Origin: Candidatus Bathyarchaeota archaeon
GTDB taxonomy: Archaea; Thermoproteota; Bathyarchaeia; TCS64; B23
Reading direction: 5' to 3'
Length of the DNA stretch: 13,071 bases
Assembly: GCA_029259285.1 (NCBI GenBank)
Contig: JAPDJB010000177.1
Span: 1 to 13,071 of the forward strand
The notes below the pieces were generated by a model. It worked only from the letters and a program-made list of their open reading frames with translations, made no database searches and had not been told where the DNA came from. The stretch's first letter is position 1, and every line of letters begins with the position of its first letter. Below, piece after piece: positions 12,632-13,071 of the stretch. A program made the translations under genes and the position numbers.

Positions 12632-13071
12632 GTGAAAGTGGCTGTTAGACCCATCTTCGATCCAGGCGTCGGGAGGCCCATGAGGGTGGCCTGCTTCATG
12701 TCAGGCTCCGGAACCAACACCAGGAAGATCATCGAGCGCTCCCTCGAGGCCGATGCGAGATATGAGGTGGCCCTCATCTTCACGGATGTCCGAGACGACC
12801 GCCTCGATAAGAGCGGGGAGAAACGCTGTAGGGCCCTGGACATAGCGGAGGAGTATGGAATACCCTATGAGTGTATAGACATCCTCGACTTCTATAGGAG
12901 CCATGGCCATAGAACAAAGCGAGACCTATCGCTTAGACCCCTATACGATGAGGAGGTGGCGAGGCTGATAGAGCCCTATGGCATAGATGTCATCGCCCTC
13001 GCAGGATATATGAGCATAATCACGAAGCCCCTCCTCGACAGGTATCCTGGGAGGATCGTGAATGTCCATCC
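12632..13071 (+). CDS. PurN-like formyltransferase, N-terminal part (runs off window)
   Basis: The 146 visible codons show the formyltransferase fold of PurN. There is MRVACFMSGSGTNTRKIIERS (phosphate loop GSGTN, about residues 25-29 from the GTG), VIALAGYMSIITKPLL and NVHP at the right edge, which holds the catalytic Asn and His of PurN; the catalytic Asp lies beyond the window. PurN formylates glycinamide ribonucleotide with 10-formyl-tetrahydrofolate in purine synthesis. This copy differs from standard PurN by a 16-residue N-terminal extension (RPIFDPGVGRP before Met17) and about 20 extra residues around YRSHGHRTKRDLSLRP. It belongs to a divergent formyltransferase subgroup, so the substrate is less certain. 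Start choices are GTG 12632, GTG 12638 or ATG 12680 (GGGAGG three bases upstream). The GTG fits the promoter better. Confidence 0.8.
   Translation, partial: MKVAVRPIFDPGVGRPMRVACFMSGSGTNTRKIIERSLEADARYEVALIFTDVRDDRLDKSGEKRCRALDIAEEYGIPYECIDILDFYRSHGHRTKRDLSLRPLYDEEVARLIEPYGIDVIALAGYMSIITKPLLDRYPGRIVNVH

Noticed and set aside
1..13071. Mobile element, CRISPR array, defence system or phage genes
   Set aside because: No direct repeats, transposase, integrase, nuclease or capsid-like proteins; every frame of useful length is a metabolic, chaperone, membrane or acetyltransferase gene.

Overview
This 13.1 kb window is compact archaeal chromosome. Several signs agree. PurA is the short archaeal form of about 333 residues. 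There is an Ard1/NatA-type N-terminal acetyltransferase very close to the Sulfolobus type. Many genes appear to start with TTG or GTG. Arginine is mostly AGG/AGA and isoleucine often ATA. AT-rich TATA-like boxes lie about 25-35 bases before start codons, which implies many leaderless mRNAs. Where Shine-Dalgarno sites occur they fit the archaeal anti-SD (GGAGGTGAT-like). A bacterial-type DnaK/DnaJ pair excludes most hyperthermophilic Crenarchaeota. A thermophilic TACK-lineage archaeon such as a Bathyarchaeia relative is my best inference, but the sequence alone does not prove it.

Layout, left to right. The 3' end of dnaK (+) is followed by dnaJ (+). Facing it is purA (-), overlapping by 4 nt. 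Divergent from purA are osmC-like (+), then a stand-alone CinA/MoCF-domain gene and a LarA-family gene (+, likely one operon). Facing them is an M50 site-2 protease (-). Divergent from that are the N-terminal acetyltransferase and a 55-aa single-span membrane protein (+). Facing those is a DUF1624/HGSNAT-like membrane acyltransferase (-), divergent from a YkgJ-family Cys-cluster protein (+). A 145-bp spacer leads to a zinc-dependent alcohol dehydrogenase (+), which faces a GNAT protein (-). Next, on the minus strand, are ccdA, a membrane-anchored TlpA/thioredoxin-like protein and a DppA-type D-aminopeptidase (one operon, read dppA-tlpA-ccdA), then a 41-aa zinc ribbon. The window ends inside a PurN-like formyltransferase (+).

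Functional groupings are modest. DnaK-DnaJ is a chaperone pair. TlpA-like plus CcdA is an extracytoplasmic thiol-reduction module behind an M55 aminopeptidase. CinA plus LarA-like may share a pyridine-nucleotide theme. The rest reads as unlinked housekeeping genes packed tightly. I see no CRISPR, insertion sequence, integrase, tRNA, rRNA or phage gene, and no gene-free stretch over 300 bases.

The points most worth a second look are these. The LarA-family protein appears to have lost essentially all the residues that hold and use the nickel-pincer cofactor. Four divergent gene pairs each seem to be driven from one central, near-palindromic TATA-like box. All four convergent pairs overlap at their 3' ends. 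Two small proteins, a 41-aa zinc ribbon and a 55-aa membrane protein, are easily missed by gene callers.
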